From Tianweitania populi (GTDB taxonomy: Bacteria > Pseudomonadota > Alphaproteobacteria > Rhizobiales > Rhizobiaceae), in assembly GCF_014652875.1 (NCBI RefSeq), contig NZ_BMZQ01000001.1, positions 1,612,001 through 1,676,000 on the forward strand: 64,000 nucleotides of DNA, in the 5' to 3' direction. A program made the position numbers and the translations under genes. Below, piece after piece: positions 1-8,516 of the stretch. Every line of letters begins with the position of its first letter. Within the stretch, counting starts at the first letter, position 1. The notes under the pieces are model-generated. The model made no database searches. It had not been told where the DNA came from and worked only from the letters and a program-made list of their open reading frames with translations.

Positions 1-1
1 C

Positions 2-457
2 GGCCGCATCGTCCAGACCGGCGCGCCGGAAGAAATCGTGCTCAGCCCCGCCAATGATTATGTCCGCGAGTTCATCGCCAATGTGAACCCGCTTTCGGTG
101 CTGACTGCCTGGAACGTGATGCGTGACAAACGCGATCTGGAAGACGCCGGAGGCAATGGTTGGCTGTGGCTTGATCGCCGCGAAACCACCCGCTTCAAGA
201 TCGACACCGACGGGCTGGTGGCCGCGGCAGAACGGAACGGCCAGCCGGCCGTCTGGACCTCCTGCGACGATAACGAACCCCTGCCCGCAGACGCACCGCG
301 CGTTTACTGGGCCAAGCCCGGCACGTCGTTGAAGACTGTGATGCTCGCCATGCAGCGTTCCAACACGGCACCCGTAGCGCTGTTCGATGAGCAATCGCGC
401 TTCGTCGGCTCCATAGGCATTCAGGATGTGCTGCACGCCATGGTGCGGCGCGCCTGA
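2..457 (+). CDS. Glycine betaine/choline ABC transporter ATP-binding protein, C-terminal part
   Basis: This is the 3' part of a gene cut by the left edge; the frame is open from base 2. The first visible residues (GRIVQTGAPEEI then SPANDYVREFI) are the segment after the H-loop of ProV/OpuAA/ChoV-type ATPases, and the rest is a CBS-like regulatory tail ending in the pattern FVGSIGIQDVLHAM. In this family the ATPase powers osmoprotectant import with a membrane permease and a periplasmic binding protein, and the CBS tail senses ionic strength. Walker motifs lie outside the window, so the assignment rests on the tail only. The substrate (choline, glycine betaine or proline betaine) cannot be told. 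Confidence 0.8.
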   Translation, partial: GRIVQTGAPEEIVLSPANDYVREFIANVNPLSVLTAWNVMRDKRDLEDAGGNGWLWLDRRETTRFKIDTDGLVAAAERNGQPAVWTSCDDNEPLPADAPRVYWAKPGTSLKTVMLAMQRSNTAPVALFDEQSRFVGSIGIQDVLHAMVRRA

Positions 458-606
458 GGCACTGGGTGGGCTTTCAACCTGCCCTGCTGGAGATGATCAC
501 CGCCCGTTGGATCAACCACTTTTCGTTTGATCGAAGGCCGCTTTGACGTAAACAGCGGCGGGGCCATGATCTCATGGGATCAGGCGAGAGGAACGGGAGA
601 AGAACA

Positions 607-1368
607 ATGAATCTGTCGGGTCAGGTTGCGATCGTCACCGGTGGCGGTTCGGGATTGGGCGAAGCCACAGCACGTGCAATGGCAGCACAGGGCGCAAAGG
701 TCGCGCTGTTCGACATCGGCATGGATCGTGCAGAAAAGGTCGCAAGCGAGATCGGCGGCCTTGCCGTGAAATGCGACGTATCCAGCGACGAAAGCGCGAC
801 CGCAGCCGTCGCGGAAGTCGCCGACAAGCTTGGCACACCGCGCGTGCTTGTGAACTGCGCCGGCATCGTTCTGGCCGCCAAGACGCTCGGCAAGGAAGGC
901 CCGCATCCGCTCGACACCTATCGCAAGGTGATCGAGATCAACCTGCTCGGCACCTTCAACGTGATCCGCCTGGTGGCCGACCGGATGCGTCATGCAGAGC
1001 CGCAGGAAGACGGCGAGCGCGGCGTCATCATCAACACCGCTTCGGTTGCCGCCTATGACGGTCAGGTCGGCCAGGCCGCTTATTCGGCGTCCAAGGGCGG
1101 CATCGTCGGCATGACCCTGCCGATCGCGCGCGACCTGGCGCGCGACGGCATTCGCGTCATGACCATTGCGCCGGGCATTTTCTGGACGCCGATGATGGCG
1201 AGCCTGCCGGAGAACGCGCAGAAATCGTTAGGCGAACAGGTGCCTTTCCCCTCGCGCCTCGGCCAGCCCTCGGAATATGCCGAGCTCGCCCTCCACATCA
1301 TCGGCAACCGGATGCTGAACGGCGAAGTGATCCGCCTGGATGGCGCGATCCGCATGGCGCCGCGGTAA
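607..1368 (+). CDS. SDR-family dehydrogenase, 3-hydroxyacyl-CoA dehydrogenase type II-like
   Basis: This short-chain dehydrogenase of 253 residues starts at the ATG at 607, with GGGAG seven bases upstream; an in-frame ATG at 574 lacks a ribosome site. The N-terminal Rossmann motif TGGGSGLG binds NAD(H). NCAG sits near residue 88 and the catalytic pair is YSASKGG (Tyr and Lys) near residue 160, preceded by an NTAS serine. The inserted loop after NCAG ([13 protein letters not shown]) and the overall plan resemble the 17-beta-HSD10/type II 3-hydroxyacyl-CoA dehydrogenase group, which acts in fatty acid or branched-chain amino acid breakdown. The true substrate is inferred, not shown. HugZ-like 1375 follows six bases later, so they are probably cotranscribed. 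Confidence 0.8.
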   Translation: MNLSGQVAIVTGGGSGLGEATARAMAAQGAKVALFDIGMDRAEKVASEIGGLAVKCDVSSDESATAAVAEVADKLGTPRVLVNCAGIVLAAKTLGKEGPHPLDTYRKVIEINLLGTFNVIRLVADRMRHAEPQEDGERGVIINTASVAAYDGQVGQAAYSASKGGIVGMTLPIARDLARDGIRVMTIAPGIFWTPMMASLPENAQKSLGEQVPFPSRLGQPSEYAELALHIIGNRMLNGEVIRLDGAIRMAPR

Positions 1369-1374
1369 CCAGCC

Positions 1375-2154
1375 ATGGCGAAGCCCGAAAGCGTGCTTCG
1401 CCCGCTGGACAGCGAGGCGGTGCGTTTGGCCAGGACGCTGATGCGCACCGCGCGCTTCGGTGCGTTGGCGGTTCTCGATGCAAGCGACGGCAGTCCGTTC
1501 GTCAGCCGCGTTGCCGTTGCCAGTGATTGCGACGGCGCGCCGCTCATCCTGGTGTCCGGCCTGTCACAGCACACACAGGCGCTGCAACGCGATCCGCGCT
1601 GCTCACTCCTCTTGGGTGAACCTGGCAAGGGCGATGCGCTCGCCTATCCCCGCCTGTCGGTTAGTTGCACGGCGCAGTTGGTCAGCAATCAAGCAGACCT
1701 CGCCCGCGTATCCGGACGCTTCCTGCGCCACGTCCCGAAAGCTACGCTCTACGCTTCGCTGCCGGACTTTCGCACCTACCGCCTCCAGCCGCGCGGCGCA
1801 TCGCTGAACGGCGGCTTCGGCAAGGCTTACCGGCTGGAAGCAGCCGATCTTCTCACCGCCGACGCGTTCGGCCTCGCCACTTTCGAGGCTTCAATCCTTG
1901 AACACATGAACGACGACCACGCGGATGCCGTGTCGCTCTATGCTGAGAAACTCGCCGGCCAGCCCGCCGGCAAATGGAGCCTGACCGGCATCGACCCCGA
2001 AGGCATCGATCTTGCCGCGGGCGACCTGACAGCACGCATCTGGTTCGACGCGCGGATCGAAAACCGGCATGCCGCGCGGACCGCCTTGGTCGATCTCGTT
2101 GCAAAGGCCCGAGGCGGCACGTCGCCAGCGGCCGAGCCGCACAGCGAAGAATAA
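1375..2154 (+). CDS. HugZ-like FMN-binding split-barrel protein with DUF2470 tail
   Basis: This 259-residue protein has two parts. Residues about 10-150 form a pyridoxamine-phosphate-oxidase-like split barrel (LMRTARFGALAVLDA, GSPFVSRVAVASD, HTQALQRDPRCSLLLGEP). Residues about 170-250 are a DUF2470 domain beginning LEHMNDDHADAV. This architecture is that of HugZ/HutZ heme-degrading or heme-binding proteins and their plant relatives. The DUF2470 HMNDDH segment carries histidines that bind heme in characterised members. It lies directly behind the SDR gene. A role in heme iron release or flavin redox chemistry is inferred from the family. Confidence 0.8.
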   Translation: MAKPESVLRPLDSEAVRLARTLMRTARFGALAVLDASDGSPFVSRVAVASDCDGAPLILVSGLSQHTQALQRDPRCSLLLGEPGKGDALAYPRLSVSCTAQLVSNQADLARVSGRFLRHVPKATLYASLPDFRTYRLQPRGASLNGGFGKAYRLEAADLLTADAFGLATFEASILEHMNDDHADAVSLYAEKLAGQPAGKWSLTGIDPEGIDLAAGDLTARIWFDARIENRHAARTALVDLVAKARGGTSPAAEPHSEE

Positions 2155-2230
2155 TTTAGCATCGTGAAACTTTCCGAAACTGCGGTCCGTAACTCCGGCT
2201 CTAAACAGTTGACGTTGAAAGTTGGGTATC

Positions 2231-2569
2231 GTGTCCACGCCAATCCTGGAACGCGCAGACGAGATTGCTGCGCTGCTGAGCATGCTCGGCAACACAAAAC
2301 GCTTGTTGATCATGTGCCATCTGCGCGAAGGCGAGATGTCGGTCGGCAAAATTGCGGAGAGCGTACAGCTCAGCCAGTCGGCTTTGTCGCAGCATCTGGC
2401 CAAGCTCCGGCAGCTCAAGCTGGTGGAAACCCGCCGCGACAAGCAGACTATTTATTATTCCCTGTCCTCACCCGTCACCCGCAACCTGCTGAGCACGCTG
2501 GAAGAGCTCTACAAGGAAAAGCGCGGCACGCTGAACGCCGGCGACAAGGCTCCGGCGGCAACGCTGTAG
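2231..2569 (+). CDS. ArsR/SmtB-family transcriptional regulator
   Basis: This winged-helix regulator of about 112 residues contains MLGNTKRLLIMCHLREGE, then the recognition helix region LSQSALSQHLAKLR and the wing VETRRDKQTIYYSL, which is the ArsR-family fold and also resembles rhizobial NolR/BigR proteins. No clustered metal-binding cysteines are visible: a single Cys near residue 29 is the only candidate, so metal sensing is not supported. I chose GTG at 2231; a TTG at 2222 in the same frame is possible, and neither has a strong ribosome site. It stands alone between the HugZ-like gene and the methyltransferase gene; its target is unknown. Confidence 0.75.
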   Translation: MSTPILERADEIAALLSMLGNTKRLLIMCHLREGEMSVGKIAESVQLSQSALSQHLAKLRQLKLVETRRDKQTIYYSLSSPVTRNLLSTLEELYKEKRGTLNAGDKAPAATL

Positions 2570-2594
2570 GGCCTTCGGCCCCGCTTGATGCGGG

Positions 2595-3406
2595 ATGCCT
2601 GTGACGAAGATCATCCGCATCGAAGACCCCGAAGATCCACGCATTTCCGCTTACCGGAACGTGCGCGATCGGGATCTCGCCCGCGGAGCCGACACCTTCA
2701 TCGCCGAAGGCAAGGTGGTGCTGTCGGTTCTGTTCCGCGCTGGCCGCTTCCCGCCTTTGTCGGCGCTGGTGCTGGAAAATCGCCTGGATGGCGTCAGCGA
2801 CGTTCTGCGCTCAGCCCCAGCCGACATGCCCGTTTATGTCGCGTCGCAGGCAGTCATGGACGCCATCGCCGGCTTCCACATTCACCGCGGCATCCTGGCC
2901 TCGCCCAACGCACCCCGCCACCCTCACCCGTCGCGCTACTGGAAACCCTGCCGGCCGATGCACTGGTGGTGGTTCTCGTCGGCATCGCCAACCACGACAA
3001 TGTCGGCGCGATCTTCCGCAACGCGGCCGCCTTCGAAGCCGATGCCGTGCTGCTGGATGAAACCTGCTGCGATCCGCTTTACCGCAAGGCGATCCGCGTA
3101 TCCGTCGGCGCAGCCTTGAAGGTGCCGTTTGCACGTGGCGGTTCGGCAAGCGAGTTGGCGGACGTTCTTGCAAAACACGACTTCAACGCCGTCGCGCTCA
3201 GCCCTTCTGGCGCTGAAAGCCTGGCCGCGGTTACACCCACCGGCCGGACGGCGATCCTTCTCGGCACGGAGGGCGAAGGCCTGCCGCCGGCGCTGATGCA
3301 ACGGCTCCGCACCGTCCGCATCCCCATGTCCGAAAGTTTCGACAGTTTGAACGTCGCGACCGCTTCAGCGATCGCGCTGCACAGGCTCGGACGGTTCCGC
3401 GACTGA
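2595..3406 (+). pseudogene. TrmH/SpoU-family RNA methyltransferase, interrupted by a frameshift
   Basis: The 5' half (ATG at 2595; residues MPVTKIIRIEDPEDPRIS to FHIHRGILAS) is read in one frame, while the 3' half with all SPOUT motifs is read in the other: NHDNVGAIFRNAAAF (motif 1), LLGTEGEGLP (motif 2) and PMSESFDSLNVATA (motif 3). The frames meet near 2900-2910, and one missing base there would restore a continuous protein of about 270 residues. SpoU enzymes transfer methyl from SAM to the 2'-O of tRNA or rRNA ribose through a knotted SPOUT fold. Either the gene is broken or the assembly has a one-base error. The 3' end overlaps the convergent coiled-coil gene by 42 bases. Confidence 0.8.
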
Positions 3407-4696
3407 AGCCGCATCCTGAAGCGCCCGGATGCGGTCTGCCAGCGTCAGCGTTCCCGTTCTGGCACCAGCCGGCGCTTCTTTCGCCAGCGCCGCGTCGATC
3501 GGCGATCCCGGTCCTTCAAGGACTCGCGTCATATGCACCATCTGCGCAGCGATCTGCGCGAGTTCATCCCGCAGCCCGTCTCCACCAGACGGAGCAGCTC
3601 CGCCGTCCGCGACAGGCTGCTGACGCAGCCGGTCGTTCTCCGCCGCCAGCGAAAGAAGCTGAGCTTCCAGCCGGTCGCGATCCGCTTCGAGCCGCGCCAG
3701 AACTGTATCGCCGGGCTGGAATGCTGAAGACGACTGGGACGTCATATCCGCCACTTCGGCTTCAAGGCGCATCGCCGTTGCTTGCACTTGCGTCAATTCC
3801 AGCCGAAGCTCCTCTTCCGTTTGTGCGGCGCGTCGCAGATCGCGACGCAACTGCGCGATTTCCTTGGATGACGCATCCGGTCCCGCCTCGATCTCATTCT
3901 GAGCGGCGTAATCGCTATCGGCAACCGGCGCTCCCTCGCCACCGCGCAGCTGGCTGATCGTCCTATCCCGGCGCGCGATCGTTTCCTCGCGATCCGACAG
4001 GTCGCGTAACAAGCGCTCGAGCTTGCTTTCGAGATCGGCGACCTTGCGGCGCTCGGTTTTGAGATCCTCACCGACTCGCCGCTCGGCTGCTGACTGCTCG
4101 CGCACCTTCTGCTCGTTTTCGCCCCGCGCGGCGCGCAACTGCGTCACCGTCGCGCTCAACCTGTCGATCTCGGCATCGCGTGCCACAAGATCAATCTGGC
4201 GATTGCTCGCCAGCAGGCTGGCTTCATCCTGAAGGCGGCTGAGTTCCTCATAGGCGAGGCTACGGTCAGCAAGATTGCGCTCGGCTGCCGAGAGTTTTTC
4301 CTTCAAGCCAGCCAACATCTCCCGTTCTCCAGCCAGCTGCGATTCCAGATCGGCGATCGTGACGTCGCGCGCGGCAACGGCCGCACTCCTGTCGGAACTC
4401 GCCTGTTCGGCCGTTTTCAGCTGCGCTGTCAGCCGGGCAACCTCTACCGAGCGCTCATTCGCTTTGCTCTTCTGCGACTTCGCATCGGCTTCGACGCGGC
4501 GCACCTCGACGGCATATTCGGCGCGCACACGATCGCGCTCCGCCTGCATTTCGTTCAGGCTCATGGGCAGAGTCGCCTCCAGGCGCTGCCGCGTCAGTCG
4601 TTCCGCACGACGGCGAAAGGCCGGCGCGATCAGGATGGCGAGCAAGCCTGCAACGAGGAACCCAAGAATGAAGGCTAGAATGGACTGGATGACCAC
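3365..4696 (-). CDS. Membrane-anchored coiled-coil protein, function unknown
   Basis: The protein has 443 residues. Residues about 4-28 form one hydrophobic segment (ILAFILGFLVAGLLAILIAP), followed by a basic stretch RRRAERLTRQR, so the N-terminus is a membrane anchor with the rest probably cytoplasmic. Residues about 50-400 are dominated by Glu, Arg, Ala, Leu and Gln in heptad-like order, pointing to a long coiled coil. No enzymatic motif is seen. Proteins of this layout near eipA and chpT are common in Hyphomicrobiales genomes as uncharacterised proteins; a scaffold or envelope/cell-division role would be a guess. The C-terminal 14 codons overlap the end of the convergent methyltransferase gene. 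Confidence 0.7.
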   Translation of the reverse strand: MVIQSILAFILGFLVAGLLAILIAPAFRRRAERLTRQRLEATLPMSLNEMQAERDRVRAEYAVEVRRVEADAKSQKSKANERSVEVARLTAQLKTAEQASSDRSAAVAARDVTIADLESQLAGEREMLAGLKEKLSAAERNLADRSLAYEELSRLQDEASLLASNRQIDLVARDAEIDRLSATVTQLRAARGENEQKVREQSAAERRVGEDLKTERRKVADLESKLERLLRDLSDREETIARRDRTISQLRGGEGAPVADSDYAAQNEIEAGPDASSKEIAQLRRDLRRAAQTEEELRLELTQVQATAMRLEAEVADMTSQSSSAFQPGDTVLARLEADRDRLEAQLLSLAAENDRLRQQPVADGGAAPSGGDGLRDELAQIAAQMVHMTRVLEGPGSPIDAALAKEAPAGARTGTLTLADRIRALQDAASVAEPSEPVQRDR

Positions 4697-4758
4697 GGAA
4701 ACGCCGAACCGGTGAACTCAGAATCACTGTGCCACGGAGGGGAGAGGAAAATCCACCT

Positions 4759-4784
4759 CCGGACCTGAGGAAAGCGCGGTCCGG
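4759..4784 (-). terminator. Hairpin downstream of eipA
   Basis: CCGGAC (4759-4764) pairs with GTCCGG (4779-4784) around a 14-base loop, just after the eipA stop on the minus strand, and is followed on that strand by a short ATTTT run. It is terminator-like but the U-tract is weak. Confidence 0.4.
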
Positions 4785-4791
4785 TTAATGG

Positions 4792-5373
4792 TCAGAACGG
4801 GTTCCAGGTTGGCTGCGAGGTCAGCTTGAGATAGCCGACATTGACGCCGAGACGTGCGCCCACGCCGGTGCGAACCGGCACAAGTAGGATGGGACCGTTC
4901 TTCAGCACGTTGAAGCCGAGACCCGCCAGCACATAGGCTGAGCCGGCAACGCCGCCATAGCGCTTGTAAAGGCTGTTGACGTCATCGAGGTTGTAAACGA
5001 GCACCATCGTGCGCGAGCCCTGCCCGCCAAAATCCCAGCCGACGGAAGGACCCTGCCAGAACACCTTATGATCGCCGGCATTCTTGGTGAACAGCGTGCC
5101 TTCGCCATAGGTGACGCCGCCAACCAGCGCGCCCGAGCCTTCTTCGCCCAGCACATAGCCGTTGGGCAGGCCGTAGGACGAGAAGATCTTTTCGATCACC
5201 GTGGCCATGCCACCGGAAGCTTCGCCAAAGAACTTGTGGCCGGAATCGACGATTTCGTCGGCCGTGTAGGTGTCCTGCGCCTGGGCGCGCGGTGCAACGC
5301 TGAGCGCGAGAACCACGGCAAGGAAAAGCATTCCCAGCTTGGTCATCAGGTGCTTCGCAAACGACAAGAGCAT
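4792..5373 (-). CDS. eipA: DUF1134 envelope protein, EipA-like
   Basis: This 193-residue protein starts at the ATG ending at 5373, seven bases after AGGAG. It has a cleavable signal peptide (hydrophobic core LGMLFLAVVLALSVA, cleavage near RAQAQD) and a DUF1134 domain with GSGALVGGVTYGEGTL, QGPSVGWDFGGQGSRTMVLVYNL and a C-terminal TGVGARLGVNVGYLKLT. The founding member, EipA of Brucella, is a periplasmic soluble beta-barrel protein needed for envelope integrity and controlled by CtrA; that fits a gene lying beside chpT and ctrA here. I see no exact CtrA box in the 270-base divergent gap to chpT. Family assignment is firm; function is by analogy. Confidence 0.85.
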   Translation of the reverse strand: MLLSFAKHLMTKLGMLFLAVVLALSVAPRAQAQDTYTADEIVDSGHKFFGEASGGMATVIEKIFSSYGLPNGYVLGEEGSGALVGGVTYGEGTLFTKNAGDHKVFWQGPSVGWDFGGQGSRTMVLVYNLDDVNSLYKRYGGVAGSAYVLAGLGFNVLKNGPILLVPVRTGVGARLGVNVGYLKLTSQPTWNPF

Positions 5374-5643
5374 GCATTGATCTCCTGTTGGAAGCCGTCT
5401 CGGCTTCAATCATTGCCTTCACCGCCCACAGCGCGAAGGCGGCAGGCATGTCCTGATCCGGGACGCTACGCCGCAATCCTTTTTCAACCATTAAGATGCA
5501 TGATTTCTTCACCATAACCGCGGTCCTTCCGGCGCTGTCTCCCAAAAGAGACAACGGCTTTGGCTTGCGAAGAGCCGGGAATGCCGCGAAGTAGCGGGAA
5601 TAAACGCATTTGATTCGAATGCGATCAGATTTGGGGATGCATC

Positions 5644-6273
5644 ATGGCTGAGCTTGTAACGCTGTCGGCACCGGATCTTGCAGCGCTGCTGTGCAGCCGC
5701 GTCTGCCACGACATCATTTCGCCGGTGGGCGCCATCAACAACGGCCTGGAACTGCTGGACGAAGGCGGCGCCGATGAAGATGCGATGAACCTCATCCGCA
5801 CCAGCGCGCGCAACGCCTCCGCTCGTCTGCAATTTGCCCGCATCGCGTTCGGCGCCGCCGGTTCGGCCGGCATGCAGATCGACACCGGCGATGCGCAAGC
5901 GGTGGCGACGGCCTATCTCGCCAATGAAAAGCCGGATCTGGTTTGGAACGGCCCGCGCGCCCTCTTGCCCAAGAACCAGGTCAAGCTGCTGCTCAACCTG
6001 ATCCTGATCTCCATCGGCACCATTCCGCGCGGCGGCAAGATCACGGTGACGCTGGAAGATACCGACAGCAAACCGCGATTCAGCTTGGCTTCGGCCGGCC
6101 CGATGGTGCGCGTGCCTCCGAAATTTCTGGAACTGCATAGCGGCGGACGGCCTGAAGAGCCGATCGACGCCCACTCGGTGCAGCCCTATTATACGCTGCT
6201 CCTGGCCAAGGAAGCCGGCATGGAAATCTCGATCCGTACGACGCCGGAAGAAATCCTGCTGACCGCAAGCTGA
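5644..6273 (+). CDS. chpT: Histidine phosphotransferase ChpT
   Basis: ChpT passes phosphate from the hybrid kinase CckA to the receivers CtrA and CpdR, so it sits at the centre of the alphaproteobacterial cell-cycle relay. The 209-residue protein has the dimerisation helices with CHDIISPVGAINNGLELL, where His22 is the expected phosphorylated residue, then a degenerate HATPase-like C-terminal half (KLLLNLILISIGTIPRGG) that lacks ATP-binding boxes, as in other ChpT proteins. It lies just upstream of a receiver-only protein and opposite ctrA. A GATTC (CcrM-type) site occurs at 5612-5616, 28 bases before the start, inside an imperfect palindrome. Confidence 0.92.
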   Translation: MAELVTLSAPDLAALLCSRVCHDIISPVGAINNGLELLDEGGADEDAMNLIRTSARNASARLQFARIAFGAAGSAGMQIDTGDAQAVATAYLANEKPDLVWNGPRALLPKNQVKLLLNLILISIGTIPRGGKITVTLEDTDSKPRFSLASAGPMVRVPPKFLELHSGGRPEEPIDAHSVQPYYTLLLAKEAGMEISIRTTPEEILLTAS

Positions 6274-6386
6274 TCAGAGAGCTACTCGCGAGATTACTAA
6301 AGTTCTCGCGAGTGCTTTACCGTTTTCTCCATACAAGCCGCCTAGTTTCCGTCCTGCGGAAAGTCACGCCGGCGGGGAAGACGGCA

Positions 6387-6767
6387 ATGAAGCGGTGCAT
6401 GATTGTCGACGCATCCGACGTAATCCGGAAAGTCGCGAAACGTATTCTGGAAAGCGAAGAGATGCTGGTGGCCGAAGTGGCCAGCGGCCGTCAAGCGCTG
6501 GATCTTTGCGCCAATGACATGCCGGACATCATTCTGGTCGACTGCAAACTGCCGGACATGGCGGTGGTCGATTTCGTGCGCATGGTCGGCGCAAACGAAA
6601 AGAAGTCGCAGGTTATCGTCTGCCTCACCAAGTTGGATATTGGTGCCATCATGCGCGCCAAACGCGCCGGCGCCCAGGGCTATCTACTCAAGCCTTTCAA
6701 CCGCTCCCAACTGATGCAGTGCCTTCGTCACAGCTTCTACGCCACACGCGCGCGCTCGGCACTATAG
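6387..6767 (+). CDS. Single-domain response regulator
   Basis: This receiver domain of 126 residues has acidic pocket residues Asp8 and Asp11, the phospho-acceptor Asp52 in ILVDCKLPD, and the conserved Lys in LLKPFN near the end; no output domain follows. The ATG at 6387 was chosen because conserved sequence begins there, although the frame is open back to 6312. Its position between chpT and ctrA suggests a partner in the same relay, in the manner of DivK or CpdR, but the sequence does not decide which. It ends 79 bases before the ctrA stop on the other strand, with a shared hairpin terminator between them. Confidence 0.85.
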   Translation: MKRCMIVDASDVIRKVAKRILESEEMLVAEVASGRQALDLCANDMPDIILVDCKLPDMAVVDFVRMVGANEKKSQVIVCLTKLDIGAIMRAKRAGAQGYLLKPFNRSQLMQCLRHSFYATRARSAL

Positions 6768-6797
6768 GCGGCTTGAAGCCAGACAGCAGAACACAAA

Positions 6798-6818
6798 AAC
6801 CCGGCCAGAAGCCGGGTT
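6798..6818. terminator. Bidirectional terminator between response regulator and ctrA
   Basis: AACCCGGC (6798-6805) and GCCGGGTT (6811-6818) form a perfect 8-bp stem with a 5-base loop. A runs precede and a TTCTTC segment follows it, so it can end both convergent transcripts. Confidence 0.75.
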
Positions 6819-6845
6819 CTTCAATCGGTTGGACGCAGTCGGCAA

Positions 6846-7541
6846 TCAGGCGCTGACGCGGACATCCTCGGGCTCGCGCAGCACATAACCGCGGCCCCAG
6901 ACCGTTTCGATGAAGTTCTGGCCGCCGGATGCGTGATCGAGCTTCTTGCGCAGCTTGCAGATGAAGACGTCGATGATCTTCAACTCCGGCTCGTCCATGC
7001 CGCCATACAGGTGGTTCAGGAACATTTCCTTCGTCAGCGTCGTGCCCTTGCGCAGCGAGAGCAGCTCCAGCATCTGATATTCCTTGCCGGTCAGATGCAC
7101 GCGCTGGCCGCCGACTTCCACGGTCTTTGCGTCGAGATTGACGATCAGGTCCCCTGTGGTGATGACCGACTGAGCGTGACCTTTCGAGCGGCGAACGATC
7201 GCGTGAATGCGCGCAACCAGCTCGTCCTTGTGGAACGGCTTGGTCATGTAGTCGTCGGCGCCGAAACCGAGGCCGCGAACCTTATCCTCGATGCCGGCCA
7301 TGCCGGACAGGATCAGGATCGGTGTCTTCACCTTGGACAGACGCAGCGTGCGCAGAACCTCGTAACCCGACATATCAGGCAGGTTCAGGTCCAGCAAAAT
7401 AATGTCATAATCGTACAGTTTGCCGAGATCGACGCCCTCTTCACCGAGGTCGGTCGTATAAACATTGAAGCTCTCGGACTTCAGCATCAGCTCGATGCTC
7501 TGTGCGGTTGCACTGTCGTCTTCAATCAGCAGAACGCGCAT
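6846..7541 (-). CDS. ctrA: Cell-cycle master regulator CtrA
   Basis: CtrA is an OmpR-type response regulator controlling division, motility and replication genes in Alphaproteobacteria. The 231-residue protein has a receiver (residues 1-115; acidic Glu/Asp near 7-9, phospho-acceptor Asp51 in ILLDLNLPD, Lys101 in MTKPF) and a winged-helix output domain (residues about 125-225) with [39 protein letters not shown] and [11 protein letters not shown], which are almost invariant in CtrA orthologues. The C-terminus ends DVRVSA; the small terminal hydrophobic residues seen in ClpXP-degraded CtrA are only partly matched. The 465-base upstream region carries CtrA-like and GANTC sites. It faces fliJ and lies opposite chpT. 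Confidence 0.97.
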   Translation of the reverse strand: MRVLLIEDDSATAQSIELMLKSESFNVYTTDLGEEGVDLGKLYDYDIILLDLNLPDMSGYEVLRTLRLSKVKTPILILSGMAGIEDKVRGLGFGADDYMTKPFHKDELVARIHAIVRRSKGHAQSVITTGDLIVNLDAKTVEVGGQRVHLTGKEYQMLELLSLRKGTTLTKEMFLNHLYGGMDEPELKIIDVFICKLRKKLDHASGGQNFIETVWGRGYVLREPEDVRVSA

Positions 7542-7628
7542 CTAGATCCCCTTCTTCGCCGCCACTTCGCGCTCGACCGATGTTCACCCGAACATGGCAG
7601 CGACCGCCGTTAAGAAAGCTGACACCGA

Positions 7629-7647
7629 ATGGTTAACAAAACCTAAT
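7629..7647 (-). promoter_or_regulatory. Candidate CtrA binding site upstream of ctrA
   Basis: The minus strand reads TTAACCAT at 7629-7636, an exact copy of the 8-base CtrA half-site described in Caulobacter. On the plus strand TTAA (7633-7636) is followed seven bases later by TAAT, a weak second half. It lies about 90 bases before the ctrA start, consistent with autoregulation. Confidence 0.5.
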
Positions 7648-7759
7648 CCCGCTTGGCAAGCGACAACCGATTTTGCAACATTTCGGCACAAGCCGTTGCA
7701 ACCAAACATTAATAAGCGAGAGAAGCCGTCATCCCTTTTACTAGCTTTCGCCGCTAAGT

Positions 7760-7773
7760 GATTCAGGAGACTC
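7760..7773. promoter_or_regulatory. Paired GANTC (CcrM methylation) sites
   Basis: GATTC (7760-7764) and GACTC (7769-7773) lie four bases apart in the ctrA-fliJ gap. CcrM methylates GANTC, and methylation state affects ctrA transcription in relatives. No ccrM gene is in this window. Confidence 0.45.
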
Positions 7774-8006
7774 GATGTTTTCGACCCATTAGGATCGTCG
7801 CATCTATTTTTACCCGCCCTTAAGTCCTTGGCCCTATGATTAACAATGCCCGTAAACGAAAGGTTACCGGGCGGGGAAAAGATTACGATTTCGTTTCCTG
7901 TCGCCCCATTTCCTGTCACCAGGCAACGGGCTGCAGACTAGGCATGGAGTGTTGCGCGAACCTTGCTCGTCCCCGGACGGCGGTCGCCGCCAAGGAGTAT
8001 CCGAGT

Positions 8007-8387
8007 ATGAAGTCCCGCGAGAATCTCGTCAGGCTTAAGCGGTTTCAGGTCAATGAGAAGCGCCGTCAGATGGCGCAGCTCGACATGATGATCGCCGAAT
8101 TCGACCGTATGGCGACCGAGCTCGACCTTCAGATCGCCGCTGAAGAAAAGAAGGCCGGCATCACGGATACCAGCCACTTCGCTTATCCGACCTTTGCCAA
8201 GGCCGCGCGCCAGCGTCGCGACAATCTCAAGAATTCGCAAGCCGACCTCGCGCAACAGAAGAGCGCGGCGCAGGCCCAGCTCTCCGAAGCCGAGATCGAG
8301 CTCGAGCGCGCCGAGATGCTCGAATCCCGCGATGGCCGCGGCGGCCGCGAGATCGAGCCGCAGATCGCCAGCGCAATGATTGGCTGA
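8007..8387 (+). CDS. fliJ: Flagellar export protein FliJ
   Basis: The 126-residue protein starts at the ATG at 8007, ten bases after AAGGAG. It is almost wholly alpha-helical with a coiled-coil composition (VRLKRFQVNEKRRQM, then LDMMIAEFDRMATELDLQIAAEEKK, then QRRDNLKNSQADLAQQKS), which is the FliJ pattern; FliJ escorts flagellar substrates and works with the FliI ATPase in the type III export gate. FliJ genes next to ctrA are a recurrent arrangement in Hyphomicrobiales. Helical coiled coils diverge fast, so the call leans partly on context. A strong intrinsic terminator follows at 8422-8449. Confidence 0.75.
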   Translation: MKSRENLVRLKRFQVNEKRRQMAQLDMMIAEFDRMATELDLQIAAEEKKAGITDTSHFAYPTFAKAARQRRDNLKNSQADLAQQKSAAQAQLSEAEIELERAEMLESRDGRGGREIEPQIASAMIG

Positions 8388-8421
8388 TCGAACCCACTTC
8401 AACCTGAATCGAAACATGAAG

Positions 8422-8449
8422 GCAGCCGCGCAACCGGCTGCTTTTTTTT
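8422..8449 (+). terminator. Intrinsic terminator of fliJ
   Basis: GCAGCCG (8422-8428) and CGGCTGC (8435-8441) form a 7-bp stem with a 6-base loop and are followed directly by eight T residues. Confidence 0.9.
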
Positions 8450-8470
8450 AAGCTGTCACCAGAAACGAAA

Positions 8471-8491
8471 AAGGCGACCCGAGGCCGCCTT
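8471..8491 (-). terminator. Intrinsic terminator of sciP
   Basis: AAGGCG (8471-8476) pairs with CGCCTT (8486-8491), with further inner pairing. On the minus strand the stem is followed by TTTTTCG, and it lies 25 bases past the sciP stop. Confidence 0.8.
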
Positions 8492-8516
8492 GTCTTTTTT
8501 CCGTCCAGTTTGGCGC

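Larger units (their letters stand above)
7542..8006. other. Long regulatory gap between ctrA and fliJ
   Basis: This 465-base divergent region has no supported gene; the fliJ frame is open back to 7836 but conserved sequence starts at 8007. It holds the ctrA and fliJ promoters, a CtrA half-site (7629-7636) and paired GANTC sites (7760-7773). AT content is visibly higher than in the flanking genes. Confidence 0.7.
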
